Positions 1 to 7,751 of a stretch of DNA of 64,000 bases are shown piece by piece. The notes under the pieces are model-generated. The model saw only the letters and a program-made list of their open reading frames with translations, was not told where the DNA came from and did no database searches. The first letter of the stretch is position 1. The number at the start of each line of letters is the position of its first letter. The translations under genes were made by a program, and so were the position numbers. The stretch covers positions 1 through 64,000 of the forward strand of contig NZ_JAINRD010000027.1 of assembly GCF_020400605.1 (NCBI RefSeq), in the 5' to 3' direction. Origin of the DNA: Streptomyces aculeolatus (lineage in GTDB: Bacteria; Actinomycetota; Actinomycetes; Streptomycetales; Streptomycetaceae).

Positions 1-24
1 CTCCCCGGCGCGCCCCGGGGCCCG

Positions 25-687
25 CTACCGCGTCTGGTCGTCCTCGGTGTCGCGGGACCGGCGGCGGCGCAGGATCACGATCCCCGCGGTGCCGACGAGG
101 AGCGCGGCGGCGGCGCTGCCGGCGGCGTAGACCTTGTTCGACGAGACCCAGGGCTCCGGGGACCACTCGTCGTCGGCGCTGGTGCAGGTGAGCCACTCGC
201 CGCGGTTGCCGCCCTGGAAGCAGACCGTGGTCGCCGAGGCCGCGGCGCCGGTGCGGCGCGGGGCGGGTGCGTCGGAGGGTTCCGGGTCCCGGTCCGTGTT
301 CTGCGCCCTGCGCACCCGGTCCCCGGTACGGCCGGGGGCCGCGGTCACCGTCAGCTCCCGGCTCGTGCCCGCGGGCAGCATGATCTCCCAGGTCACCTGC
401 TGCCCCGTCGCCGTGGCCCGCGGGCTCGCGGAGACGTACTCCAGGGAGTCGGGGAGGAGTTGGGTGACCCGGCCGTGGGGCGCGTCCGCGCCCGAGGTGT
501 TGTGCACCGTGATCGCGTACGTCGTGCCGCCGTCCGCCGCGTCCCGGCGCTCCAGCGCGAGCCGGACCGGGGACGACGGCGCCACCGTCCCGTCGGGCGC
601 GGGCGTGCCGGGGGAGAGCGGCGGGGAGGGGGCGAGGGACGCCAGCAGGCCCGCGACCATCGCCGCGGAAGCGATCGCCGTACGCAT
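25..687 (-). CDS. Secreted, C-terminally membrane-anchored protein with a DUF11-like repeat domain
   Basis: A 220-residue protein of unknown function. Residues 1-26 form a signal peptide (MRTAIASAAMVAGLLAS followed by a Pro/Ser stretch). Residues about 40-120 read as one beta-sandwich of the DUF11 (conserved repeat) type, with the typical 'ITVHNTSGADAPHGRVTQLL' pattern about non-shared 'better than' strands and 'VTWEI.LPAGTSRELTVTA'. An acidic/Pro-rich linker with two cysteines follows. A single membrane helix at about 187-205 ends in RRRRSRD, so the protein is held on the cell surface with a short basic cytoplasmic tail. DUF11 domains are common in actinobacterial surface proteins. No enzymatic motif is visible. 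It is the last gene before the window edge and is read away from glnE. Existence is fairly sure; role is unknown. Confidence 0.72.
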   Translation of the reverse strand: MRTAIASAAMVAGLLASLAPSPPLSPGTPAPDGTVAPSSPVRLALERRDAADGGTTYAITVHNTSGADAPHGRVTQLLPDSLEYVSASPRATATGQQVTWEIMLPAGTSRELTVTAAPGRTGDRVRRAQNTDRDPEPSDAPAPRRTGAAASATTVCFQGGNRGEWLTCTSADDEWSPEPWVSSNKVYAAGSAAAALLVGTAGIVILRRRRSRDTEDDQTR

Positions 688-852
688 TCCCTGCCACCTC
701 CCTGTCCGTGCCGCCCGATCCCTGCGGCCGGTCTACCAGCGGGAGTCGCCAGGAAAAAGGGCAAATCGCACCAACGGCGCCGCGATGCTACGAACGGCCC
801 GCCGTACCGTCCCCCGGTCGGAGGAACCGGTCCCGCGGTGCGTCCGGGGGCC

Positions 853-3800
853 TCAGTCGCCGTAGAAGAGGCGCTCCACCACCGCGCGCGCCCGCCGCGT
901 CGTGCGCCGGTACTCCTCGGGCAGCTCGCCGGCCTGCCCCGGCCCGTAGCCGAAGTAGCGTGCCACCGCGCCGAGTTCGCGCTCGGCGGCGGGGAAGGTG
1001 TCGCCGGGGCGGCCGCGCACGAGCATCACCGCGTTGCGCAGGCGCGTCGCCAGCAGCCAGGCGTCGTCCAGGATCCGCGCGTCCTCCGCGTCCAGCAGCC
1101 CCGCTCCCAGCGCCGCGGCCAGCGCCGCGCGGGTGCGGGTCGTACGCAGCTCGGGTACCTCGCGCGCGTGCTGCAACTGCAGGAGCTGCACCGTCCACTC
1201 CACGTCGGCGAGCCCGCCGCGCCCCAGCTTCGCGTGCAGGGCCGGGTCCGCGCCGCGCGGCAGCCGCTCCGCCTCCATCCGCGCCTTCAGCCGCCGGATC
1301 TCGCGTACGGCGTCCTCGTCGAGCCCGCCCGCCGGATAGCGCAGCGGGTCGATCAGCTCCGTGAACCGCGCCCCCAGACCCGCGTCGCCCGCGACCGGCT
1401 CCGCGCGCAGCAGCGCGTGGCTCTCCCACGTCAGCGACCAGCGCCGGTAGTACGCCTCGTACGACGCGAGGGTGCGCACCAGCGGCCCCGACTTGCCCTC
1501 CGGCCGCAGGTCCGCGTCGACCAGCAGCGGCGGGTCGGCGCTGGGCAGTTGCAGCAGCCGGCGCAGCTCGTTGGCGACGGCGAACGCCGCCGCCCCCGCC
1601 TCCTCGTCGGAGACGCCCGCGCGCGGCTCGTGCACGAACAGCACGTCGGCGTCCGAGCCGTAGCCCAGCTCGTGGCCGCCGAAGCGGCCCATGCCGATCA
1701 CCGCGAACCGCGTCGGCAGCGTGTCGCCCCAGCGGGCGGCGGTCGCGGCGCGCAGCGCGCCGGCGACGGTGGCGGCGTTGAGGTCGCTGAGGGCGTCGCC
1801 GGTGCGGTCGACGGCGGCGGCGATACGGGCGTGCTCGGCCCGGTCGTGCTCCTCCGCGGCCGCGAGGTCCACGGCCGCGGCGTCCTCGCCGTCCTCCTCG
1901 CCGGGCACCGTGTGGGCCCCGTACGCCGTGATGAGGTCCGCCGCCGCGGTGCGGAACAGCTCCCGCCGCCGCACGCCGCGGGCCGCCGCCACCGCCGCTT
2001 CCGGGTCCGTGTGCCGGCCGACGGCCGCCAGGGTCTCCTGCTCCAGGTTCGCCCGCCCGCGCGGCCGCAGCCCCTGCTCGTCGCCGAGCAGCGCCACCGC
2101 CTCCGGCGCCCGCAGCAGCAGGTCGGGCGCGAGCCGGCCCGAGGACAGCACCCGCGCCAGGTTCTCCGCCGCCGCGCCCTCGTCGCGCAGCAGCCGCAGG
2201 TACCAGGGCGTGCTGCCCAGCGCGTCCGAGACCTTGCGGAAGTTCAGCAGCCCCGCGTCCGGGTCGGCCGAGTCGCCGAACCAGCCCAGCAGCACCGGCA
2301 GCAGGGTCCGCTGGATCGCCGCCTTCCGGCTCATCCCCGACGTCAGCGCCTCCAGGTGGCGCAGCGCCGCCGCCGGGTCCTCGTACCCCAGGGCCACCAG
2401 CCGCTCCCGCGCGGCGTCCGGCGTCAGTCGCACCTCGCCGGGCGCGAGCCGGGCGACGGCGTCGAGCAGCGGGCGGTAGAACAGCTTCTCGTGCAGCCGC
2501 CGCACCTCGAAGGAGTGCCGACGCCACACCTTGCGCAGCTGCGACACCGGGTCGCCGCGCTCCGTGTCGGGCAGCAGCCGCGCCAGCGAACGGCCGAGCG
2601 CGCGCAGTTCGTGCTCGCCCTCGGGCACCAGGTGCGTACGGCGCAGCTTCTGGAGCTGGATGCGGTGTTCGAGCGAGCGCAGGAAGCGGTACGCGGCGTC
2701 CAGCGCGGCCGCGTCGGCCCGGCCCACGTACCCGCCGGCGGCCAGCGCCTCCAGCGCGTCGAGGGTCGTACCGCTGCGCAGCGAGGCGTCGGCGCGGCCG
2801 TGCACCAGCTGCAGCAGCTGCACCGCGAACTCCACGTCCCGCAGCCCGCCGGGCCCCAGCTTCAGCTCCCGGTCGACCTGCGCCGCCGGGATGTTCGCCA
2901 CCACCCGGCGGCGCATCTGCTGCACGTCCGGCACGAAGTTCGCGCGTTCCGCCGCCTGCCACACCATCGGCGCGATGGCGTCCGCGTACGCCGCGCCCAG
3001 CTCCGGGTCGCCCGCGACCGGCCGGGCCTTCAACAGGGCCTGGAACTCCCAGGTCTTGGCCCACCGCTGGTAGTACGCCAGATGGGAGGAGAGGGTGCGC
3101 ACCAGCGGGCCGTTGCGCCCCTCGGGGCGGAGGTTGGCGTCCACCGGCCAGATAGTGCCCTCGGCGGTGGTGTCGGAGCAGACGCGCATGAGGCGGGCCG
3201 CGAGCCGGATGGCGGCCTGCATCGCGGCGCGCTCGTCGGCGGGCTCCCCGCCGCTGCCGCCCGGCCCTTCCCCGCGCGGTTCGGCGACGAAGATGACGTC
3301 GACGTCCGAGACGTAGTTCAGCTCCCGCCCGCCGCACTTGCCCATTCCGATCACCGCCAGCCGGCACAGCGCGGCGTCCTCGGGCTGCTCCTCGGAGGCG
3401 ATCTCCAGCGCCGCCCGCAGCGTCGCCGTCGCCAGGTCCGCCAGCTCCGCCGCGGCCTGCACCACGTCCGTCGTCCCGCACACGTCCCGCGCCGCGATCC
3501 CCAGCAGCGCCCGCCGGTACGCCACGCGCAGCGCGTCCGCCCGCGGCAGCTCCGCGCCCCGCGCGCCCCACACCCCCTCGGCGAGCGCCCGCTCGAACTC
3601 CGCGGTCGTCGGGTGCAGATCGGCCGCCTCGTACGTGACGAGCGACTCCCAGTCGTCCGGGTGCCGTGCCAGATGGTCGCCCAGCGCCTCCGACGCGCCG
3701 AGCACCCCCAGCAGCCGGTCGCGGAGCGGCTTGGCGGCCACCAGCGTGTCCAGCAGCGCCTGCCGCCGCTCGGGACCCAGCGCCTCCGCGAGCCGCACCA

Positions 3801-3981
3801 GGCCGAGCAGCGCCCGGTCCGGGTCCGCGGTGCCGCCCAGCGCGTCGAGCAGCACGGGATCGTCCCGTACGCCGTCGAGCGCCGCGGACTCCAGCAGCCG
3901 CCCGGCGGCGGCCGGCTCCCCGAACCCGTACCGCAGCAGCCGGGTGAACGCACTGCTCCTGCGCCCCTGCGGAACCGCCAT
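853..3981 (-). CDS. glnE: Bifunctional glutamine synthetase adenylyltransferase / adenylyl-removing enzyme
   Basis: GlnE attaches AMP to, and removes it from, a tyrosine of type I glutamine synthetase, setting its activity to nitrogen status. The 1042 residues have the duplicated architecture of the family. The first nucleotidyltransferase core (the removase half) lies at about 210-235 with GMGKCGGRELNYVSDVDVIF; the second (transferase half) at about 758-785 with GMGRFGGHELGYGSDADVLF. Both keep the G-x-G-x-x-GG and D-x-D signatures, so both halves look catalytic. Each core is followed by the helical GlnD-associated region containing 'GGLRDVEF' or 'GGLADVEW'. The length is normal for actinobacteria. 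The start is 16 nt after the stop of the upstream glnA2-like gene, so the two are probably cotranscribed. Linkage of glnE, this glutamine synthetase and glnII is the conserved Streptomyces arrangement. Confidence 0.96.
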   Translation of the reverse strand: MAVPQGRRSSAFTRLLRYGFGEPAAAGRLLESAALDGVRDDPVLLDALGGTADPDRALLGLVRLAEALGPERRQALLDTLVAAKPLRDRLLGVLGASEALGDHLARHPDDWESLVTYEAADLHPTTAEFERALAEGVWGARGAELPRADALRVAYRRALLGIAARDVCGTTDVVQAAAELADLATATLRAALEIASEEQPEDAALCRLAVIGMGKCGGRELNYVSDVDVIFVAEPRGEGPGGSGGEPADERAAMQAAIRLAARLMRVCSDTTAEGTIWPVDANLRPEGRNGPLVRTLSSHLAYYQRWAKTWEFQALLKARPVAGDPELGAAYADAIAPMVWQAAERANFVPDVQQMRRRVVANIPAAQVDRELKLGPGGLRDVEFAVQLLQLVHGRADASLRSGTTLDALEALAAGGYVGRADAAALDAAYRFLRSLEHRIQLQKLRRTHLVPEGEHELRALGRSLARLLPDTERGDPVSQLRKVWRRHSFEVRRLHEKLFYRPLLDAVARLAPGEVRLTPDAARERLVALGYEDPAAALRHLEALTSGMSRKAAIQRTLLPVLLGWFGDSADPDAGLLNFRKVSDALGSTPWYLRLLRDEGAAAENLARVLSSGRLAPDLLLRAPEAVALLGDEQGLRPRGRANLEQETLAAVGRHTDPEAAVAAARGVRRRELFRTAAADLITAYGAHTVPGEEDGEDAAAVDLAAAEEHDRAEHARIAAAVDRTGDALSDLNAATVAGALRAATAARWGDTLPTRFAVIGMGRFGGHELGYGSDADVLFVHEPRAGVSDEEAGAAAFAVANELRRLLQLPSADPPLLVDADLRPEGKSGPLVRTLASYEAYYRRWSLTWESHALLRAEPVAGDAGLGARFTELIDPLRYPAGGLDEDAVREIRRLKARMEAERLPRGADPALHAKLGRGGLADVEWTVQLLQLQHAREVPELRTTRTRAALAAALGAGLLDAEDARILDDAWLLATRLRNAVMLVRGRPGDTFPAAERELGAVARYFGYGPGQAGELPEEYRRTTRRARAVVERLFYGD

Positions 3982-3997
3982 CGCCGCGCCCCGCCCC

Positions 3998-5359
3998 CTA
4001 CAGGACCGGGAGGCTCTTGCGCAGCTCGAAGGCCGTGACCTCCGAGCGGTACTCCTCCCACTCCTGCTTCTTGTTCCGCAGGAAGAAGTCGAAGACGTGC
4101 TCGCCGAGGGTCTCGGCGCAGATCTCGCTGCGCTCCATCAGCCCGATCGCCTCGCCGAGGTTCTGCGGCAGCGGCTCGATGCCCATCGCGCGCCGCTCCG
4201 CGTCGGTCAGCGCCCACACGTCGTCCTCGGCGCCGGGCGGCAGCTCGTAGCCCTCCTCGATGCCCTTCAGGCCGGCGGCCAGGAGCATCGCGTACGCCAG
4301 GTACGGGTTGCAGCCGGAGTCGATGGAACGGACCTCGATGCGGGTGGAGCCGGTCTTGCCCGGCTTGTAGAGGGGGACGCGGACGAGGGCGGAGCGGTTG
4401 TTGTGGCCCCAGCAGATGTACGACGGCGCCTCCCCGCCCGCACCGGCGGTGCGCTGGGAGCCGCCCCAGATGCGCTTGTAGGAGTTGACCCACTGGTTGG
4501 TCACCGCGGAGACCTCCGCGGCGTGCCGCAGCAGCCCGGCGATGAAGGAGCGGCCGACCTTCGAGAGCTGGAACTCCGAGCCCGACTCGTGGAAGGCGTT
4601 GCGGTCGCCCTCGAAGAGCGACAGGTGGGTGTGCATTCCGGAGCCCGGGTACTCCGAGAACGGCTTCGGCATGAACGTCGCCTGCACGCCCTGCTCCAGC
4701 GCCACCTGCTTCATGATCAGCCGGAACGTCATGATGTTGTCGGCGGTGGCCAGCGCGTCCGCGTAGCGCAGGTCGATCTCCTGCTGGCCGGGGGCGCCCT
4801 CGTGGTGCGAGAACTCCACCGAGATGCCCATGGACTCCAGCATCGTGATCGCCTGCCGGCGGAAGTCCATGCCGACGTTCTGCGGGGTGTGGTCGAAGTA
4901 GCCCGAGTTGTCGGCGGGCACCGGGCGGCTGCCGTCGACCGGCTTCTCCTTCAGCAGGAAGAACTCGATCTCGGGGTGGGTGTAGAAGGTGAAGCCCAGG
5001 TCGGAGGTCTTGGCGAGGATCCGCTTCAGCACGTACCGCGGGTCGGCGTAGGACGGCGAGCCGCCCGGCATGAGGATGTCGCAGAACATCCGCGCCGTGC
5101 CGGGGGTCTCCGCGCGCCACGGCAGCACCTGGAACGTGCCGGGGTCGGGCTTGGCGAGCATGTCCGACTCGTGCACCCGGGCGAAGCCCTCGATGGCCGA
5201 GCCGTCGAAGCCGATGCCCTCGTCGAACGCCTGCTCCAGCTCGGCGGGCGCGACGGCGACGGACTTCAGGAAGCCCAGCACGTCGGTGAACCACAGCCGC
5301 ACGAACCGGATGTCGCGCTCCTCCAGGGTCCGGAGCACGAACTCCTGCTGCTTCTCCAT
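3998..5359 (-). CDS. glnA2: Type I glutamine synthetase family ligase, GlnA2-like (probable gamma-glutamylpolyamine synthetase)
   Basis: A 453-residue GSI-fold ligase that activates the gamma-carboxyl of glutamate with ATP and couples it to an amine. Family signatures are intact: 'GFDGSAIEGFA' near the N-terminus, 'MPKPFSEYPGSGMHTHLSLF' for the metal and glutamate site, 'NSYKRIWGG' and the 'NNRSALVRVP' loop. It closely resembles the paralogue called GlnA2 in S. coelicolor, which lies beside glnE there and was reported to act on polyamines rather than ammonia; true GlnA lies elsewhere. A longer reading frame begins at 5413, but I chose the ATG at 5359 (MEKQQEF) because homologues begin there and a GAGGAT ribosome site lies about 9 nt upstream. 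The position of the GSI adenylylation tyrosine reads GYELPP. It is the first gene of a two-gene operon with glnE. Confidence 0.9.
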   Translation of the reverse strand: MEKQQEFVLRTLEERDIRFVRLWFTDVLGFLKSVAVAPAELEQAFDEGIGFDGSAIEGFARVHESDMLAKPDPGTFQVLPWRAETPGTARMFCDILMPGGSPSYADPRYVLKRILAKTSDLGFTFYTHPEIEFFLLKEKPVDGSRPVPADNSGYFDHTPQNVGMDFRRQAITMLESMGISVEFSHHEGAPGQQEIDLRYADALATADNIMTFRLIMKQVALEQGVQATFMPKPFSEYPGSGMHTHLSLFEGDRNAFHESGSEFQLSKVGRSFIAGLLRHAAEVSAVTNQWVNSYKRIWGGSQRTAGAGGEAPSYICWGHNNRSALVRVPLYKPGKTGSTRIEVRSIDSGCNPYLAYAMLLAAGLKGIEEGYELPPGAEDDVWALTDAERRAMGIEPLPQNLGEAIGLMERSEICAETLGEHVFDFFLRNKKQEWEEYRSEVTAFELRKSLPVL

Positions 5360-5533
5360 GGTCCACATCCTCGCAGGTGACTCGATGGCGCGGGCGCGAG
5401 CCCTCAGTATCACGGTAGGGAGTTTCCGCCGCGTTTCGCACCCCGCGTGTCCGCCTGCGGCGGGCGCGGCGGGTTCGTGGCGCGGCTCGGGGGTGGGGGC
5501 GCGCCGCTGGGCCGGTGGGGGAGCGGGCGGGGG

Positions 5534-7651
5534 CTACGACGGGGGGCGGAGTGTGGAGCCGTCGGGGAGGGTTGCGGTCAGGGTGGCGCTTGCGCCGCGT
5601 TCCGCCGTCGCGGCGAGGAACCGGCCCTCCACCGCGCCGCTGACGCCGCCCGACGCCGTGACCGACGTGACGTCGCGGCTGCCCGCCGCCAGCACGTACC
5701 AGCTGCCCGAGCGCGCCTTCCACAGCACGCCCGCCAGCGCGTGCGGCGCCCGCGTCCCGCACGCCGTCGTGTCCCGCCCGCGGGCCGCCACCGCGCCCTG
5801 CTGCCGCGTGTCGGCCGTCGGCGGCTGGAACTGCGCCAGGGCCACCCCGCCCGTGCCGCGCCAGGTGTCGGCGCGGGTGCACACCCAGGCGGCGGTGCCG
5901 CCCGCCTCGGGCAGCGGCTGGCCGGCGAAGGTCCAGGAGTTCACGGACCGTACGCCGTGGACGCGGAGCGCGGCGAGGTGGCACGCGGTACGGGCCCAGC
6001 GGTCGCGGGCCGCGCTCCCGGCGACGTCGGCGGCGGCGCCCGGCGAGCCGTACGTCAGCCTCGCCGGCACCATCTCGCCGAGGTCGGTCGTGAGCTGGGC
6101 GGGAGCGCCGGTGCCCGCCGAGGGGCGGGTGCGCAGCTCCAGGACGGGCCAGGTGGCGCAGGGCTCCTCGGCGGCGGGCGGGGAGGCGGCGCCGTCCTCC
6201 TCCGGAGCGGTGGCGGGGAGCGGAGGGCTGGGGACGGGGTCGGTGACGCCGTCGGTGTCGCGGCCGACCCGCCGCGGCGCCGCCGCCGGGTCCAGCAGCT
6301 CTCGCTGCGACACCCCGGAGACCCACGGGGCGGTCAGATAGCGCACCTTGCCGTCCCTGCGGCCGACCACGACGGCCAGCGCGCTCGCCGCGTCCGCCGC
6401 GTCGGCGCGGGCGAAGTCCAGCACCGCGGCGCCCGGTTCGCCCGGCACCTCCGCGTACCGCACCAGCCGCAGGCCGTCGTGGAGGAGGACGACGGTCGCC
6501 CGGTCGACGTCCCCCGCGTACAGCAGCCGCGGCGGTCCCGCGGGCGGCCCCGCGGCGGTGCCGGGCGTCGCCGAGACCCGTACGGACTCGCCCGGCCCGG
6601 CCCAGACCGCCAGGGCCCGGCCGAGCAGCGCGCTGTCGCCCGTACGGTCGCCGCGGGCGGGCCAGGCGGCGAAGTCGGCGCGGTCGGCGCGCTGCCAGTC
6701 GTCGCGGCCCGCGACGGCGAGCCGCGCCGGGTCGAGCGCCTGCTCGGCGAAGGCGTTGCGGGCGTACGGGGCCGCCGCCGCGTCGTCCGTACGGCCGCCG
6801 GCGCCGGGGACGCCGAGCAGGGCGACGACGGCGACGAGGGCCGCGGCGGCGGCGAGCGCGGCGCGGGTGTGCTGGCGGCGCCGCAGCAGGTCGGTGGGGC
6901 GGGCCTGGAGCGCGCAGGGGTCGAACTCGGGGGAGAACAGCAGCCGCCGCTCCGCGCTGCCGGGCGGCTCGGCGACGCCGTCGGCGGCGGCGAGCGCGGC
7001 CCCGGGGTCCTCGGCGCCGGCCGCCGCGAGGAGCCGGCGCACGGCGGGGGCGGGCAGCGCTTCGAGGCCGCGCAGCACGTACGCGGCGCGGGCCGGCGGG
7101 GGGAGTGCCGCGAGGGCGCGGTCGAGGGCCAGTTCGTCGGAGCCGCCCGGGCGCGGGTGGAGCCGCAGCCCCCAGAGCCGGGGCAGCGGGCTCGGCAGCC
7201 GTACGGGCCGCGGCAGCCCGAACGGGCCGCGGGCGCGCCCGGCACCGAGGGCGGCCCGTACGACCCGCAGCCGTACGTAGGCGTACCCGGCACCGGAGTC
7301 CTCCGCGGGGCGCCAGGCGGCGCCCCCGGTGCCGGCCCCGCCCGGGTCCGCCCGCGGCCCGGGCACCCCGCCGACCGGCACCCCGCCGACGGGCACCCCC
7401 TCCGGAGCCGGTGCCCCCGGTGCCGTACGCCCCCGGGGCAGCGAGCGCTGCACCAGGCCGTGCGCCGCCAGGACCCGCCTGCCGCGGTTCTGCTCCGCCG
7501 GCAGCAGCAGGTACGCGAGACGCGTCAGGTGCGCGTAGTGCTCGACGACGGCGGCCTCGGCCTGTTCGACGTCGACGGGCGAGGAGACGGTGTCCGCGGG
7601 CGGCGGCGGGCCCGCGGCTCCCCGGGCGGCGGTGACGGCCTGCTGATCCAC
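5534..7651 (-). CDS. Large protein with sigma-like N-terminal region and one membrane helix
   Basis: A 705-residue protein of unknown function, with a GTG start. Residues about 25-60 (VVEHYAHLTRLAYLLLP) resemble region 2 of ECF-type sigma factors, and the helical stretch near 170-215 ('ALDRALAALPPPARAAYVLR') resembles the start of a sigma region 4 fold. A single membrane helix lies at about 262-282 (ALAAAAALVAVVALLGVPG). The C-terminal 420 residues, presumably outside the membrane, are rich in beta strands and contain several cysteines, with no enzymatic motif. This layout recalls streptomycete proteins that join a degenerate sigma-like head to an extracytoplasmic domain. No clear Shine-Dalgarno is seen next to the GTG. 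It stands alone, upstream of glnA2 on the same strand but 174 nt away. A sensor-like role is possible but is only inference. Confidence 0.7.
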   Translation of the reverse strand: MDQQAVTAARGAAGPPPPADTVSSPVDVEQAEAAVVEHYAHLTRLAYLLLPAEQNRGRRVLAAHGLVQRSLPRGRTAPGAPAPEGVPVGGVPVGGVPGPRADPGGAGTGGAAWRPAEDSGAGYAYVRLRVVRAALGAGRARGPFGLPRPVRLPSPLPRLWGLRLHPRPGGSDELALDRALAALPPPARAAYVLRGLEALPAPAVRRLLAAAGAEDPGAALAAADGVAEPPGSAERRLLFSPEFDPCALQARPTDLLRRRQHTRAALAAAAALVAVVALLGVPGAGGRTDDAAAAPYARNAFAEQALDPARLAVAGRDDWQRADRADFAAWPARGDRTGDSALLGRALAVWAGPGESVRVSATPGTAAGPPAGPPRLLYAGDVDRATVVLLHDGLRLVRYAEVPGEPGAAVLDFARADAADAASALAVVVGRRDGKVRYLTAPWVSGVSQRELLDPAAAPRRVGRDTDGVTDPVPSPPLPATAPEEDGAASPPAAEEPCATWPVLELRTRPSAGTGAPAQLTTDLGEMVPARLTYGSPGAAADVAGSAARDRWARTACHLAALRVHGVRSVNSWTFAGQPLPEAGGTAAWVCTRADTWRGTGGVALAQFQPPTADTRQQGAVAARGRDTTACGTRAPHALAGVLWKARSGSWYVLAAGSRDVTSVTASGGVSGAVEGRFLAATAERGASATLTATLPDGSTLRPPS

Positions 7652-7751
7652 GCTGGGTTGAACGAGTGAATCCTCAGATGGTCACTCCGCCCGCGGGCCG
7701 CCCCGCGGGCACCCCGCGGGCGCCGCGCCCACGGGACCTCCCGCACTCACC

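Noticed and set aside
460..4038. Very long open frames opposite glnE, glnA2 and the other GC-rich genes
   Set aside because: They are antisense shadows made of Arg/Pro/Ala/Gly-rich sequence with no family motif, caused by the absence of stop codons in high-GC DNA; the opposite strand has complete known proteins.
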